A stretch of 5,741 nt of DNA from JAEMQF01 sp049297615. GTDB taxonomy: Bacteria; Pseudomonadota; Gammaproteobacteria; Burkholderiales; Burkholderiaceae_C. Under the pieces are notes generated by a model. The model had not been told where the DNA came from. It made no database searches and saw only the letters and a list, made by a program, of their open reading frames with translations. Numbering within the stretch: position 1 is the first letter of the stretch; every line of letters begins with the position of its first letter. The translations under genes were made by a program, and so were the position numbers. Shown here piece after piece: positions 5,680 to 5,741 of the stretch. Where the stretch lies: NCBI GenBank assembly GCA_049297615.1, contig JBAQUQ010000373.1:1-5741 (forward strand), written 5' to 3'.

Positions 5680-5741
5680 ATGGGCACCGGCCGCGTCGCT
5701 CGCCGCACCCTGCTCGCCGCGCTCGCTGGCCTGGCCGGCGT
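5680..5741 (+). CDS. Start of an exported or membrane protein gene, cut by the window end
   Basis: Only 20 codons are visible from ATG 5680: MGTGRVARRTLLAALAGLAG. A short Arg-rich start followed by a Leu/Ala/Gly-rich hydrophobic run is typical of an N-terminal signal peptide, and ARRTLLA loosely resembles a twin-arginine (Tat) signal. A weak Shine-Dalgarno sequence (AAAGGG, 5664-5669) lies 10 nt upstream. An in-frame GTG at 5653 would add nine residues (MERSKGQSQ) but has no better ribosome site. The product cannot be identified. It is divergent from the DUF2892-type gene and shares its 175-bp upstream region. Confidence 0.5.
   Translation, partial: MGTGRVARRTLLAALAGLAG

Overview
The window is GC-rich (about 60-70% over most coding stretches, by hand count of sampled lines) with dense bacterial genes. 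It fits a high-GC proteobacterium; I cannot narrow the lineage further from sequence alone. It reads as the decayed end of a type I restriction-modification (R-M) locus, then a self-contained Fic-family gene with its own operator-like palindrome, then a return to ordinary small membrane or exported protein genes.

Positions 1-1052 hold the 3' part of hsdS, the specificity subunit. The end of TRD1 is in one frame and the rest of the protein in another, with the switch near 130-133. The first 125 bp also carry a striking set of inverted copies of GACTTG. The hsdS stop overlaps the hsdR start (ATGA, 1049-1052), as in an hsdM-hsdS-hsdR operon; hsdM would lie to the left, outside the window.

Positions 1049-3663 hold hsdR. 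Its nuclease domain (228 codons) and most of its helicase motor and C-terminus (about 642 codons) are recognisable but lie in different frames. They join at about 1732-1738. From family knowledge, the missing piece is roughly 130-145 residues and includes the Walker A loop. The restriction subunit is therefore very probably dead, while the remaining sequence is well preserved, which suggests recent decay.

Positions 3664-3770 are a short intergenic region with a 33-bp imperfect palindrome that overlaps a plausible -10 element. It stands just ahead of an intact 392-residue class II Fic protein (3771-4949) with an N-terminal inhibitory motif, a complete catalytic loop and a C-terminal winged helix. 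Autoregulation through that palindrome is the natural hypothesis.

On the minus strand, 4968-5504 encodes a small membrane protein made of two DUF2892/YgaP-like units repeated at an exact 81-residue offset. It converges on the Fic gene, with a hairpin between and over their ends. It diverges from a gene starting at 5680 that encodes a signal-peptide-like N-terminus and runs off the window. The divergent intergenic region contains a GC palindrome and about six imperfect 8-bp tandem repeats. No tRNA, rRNA, CRISPR array or transposase was seen.
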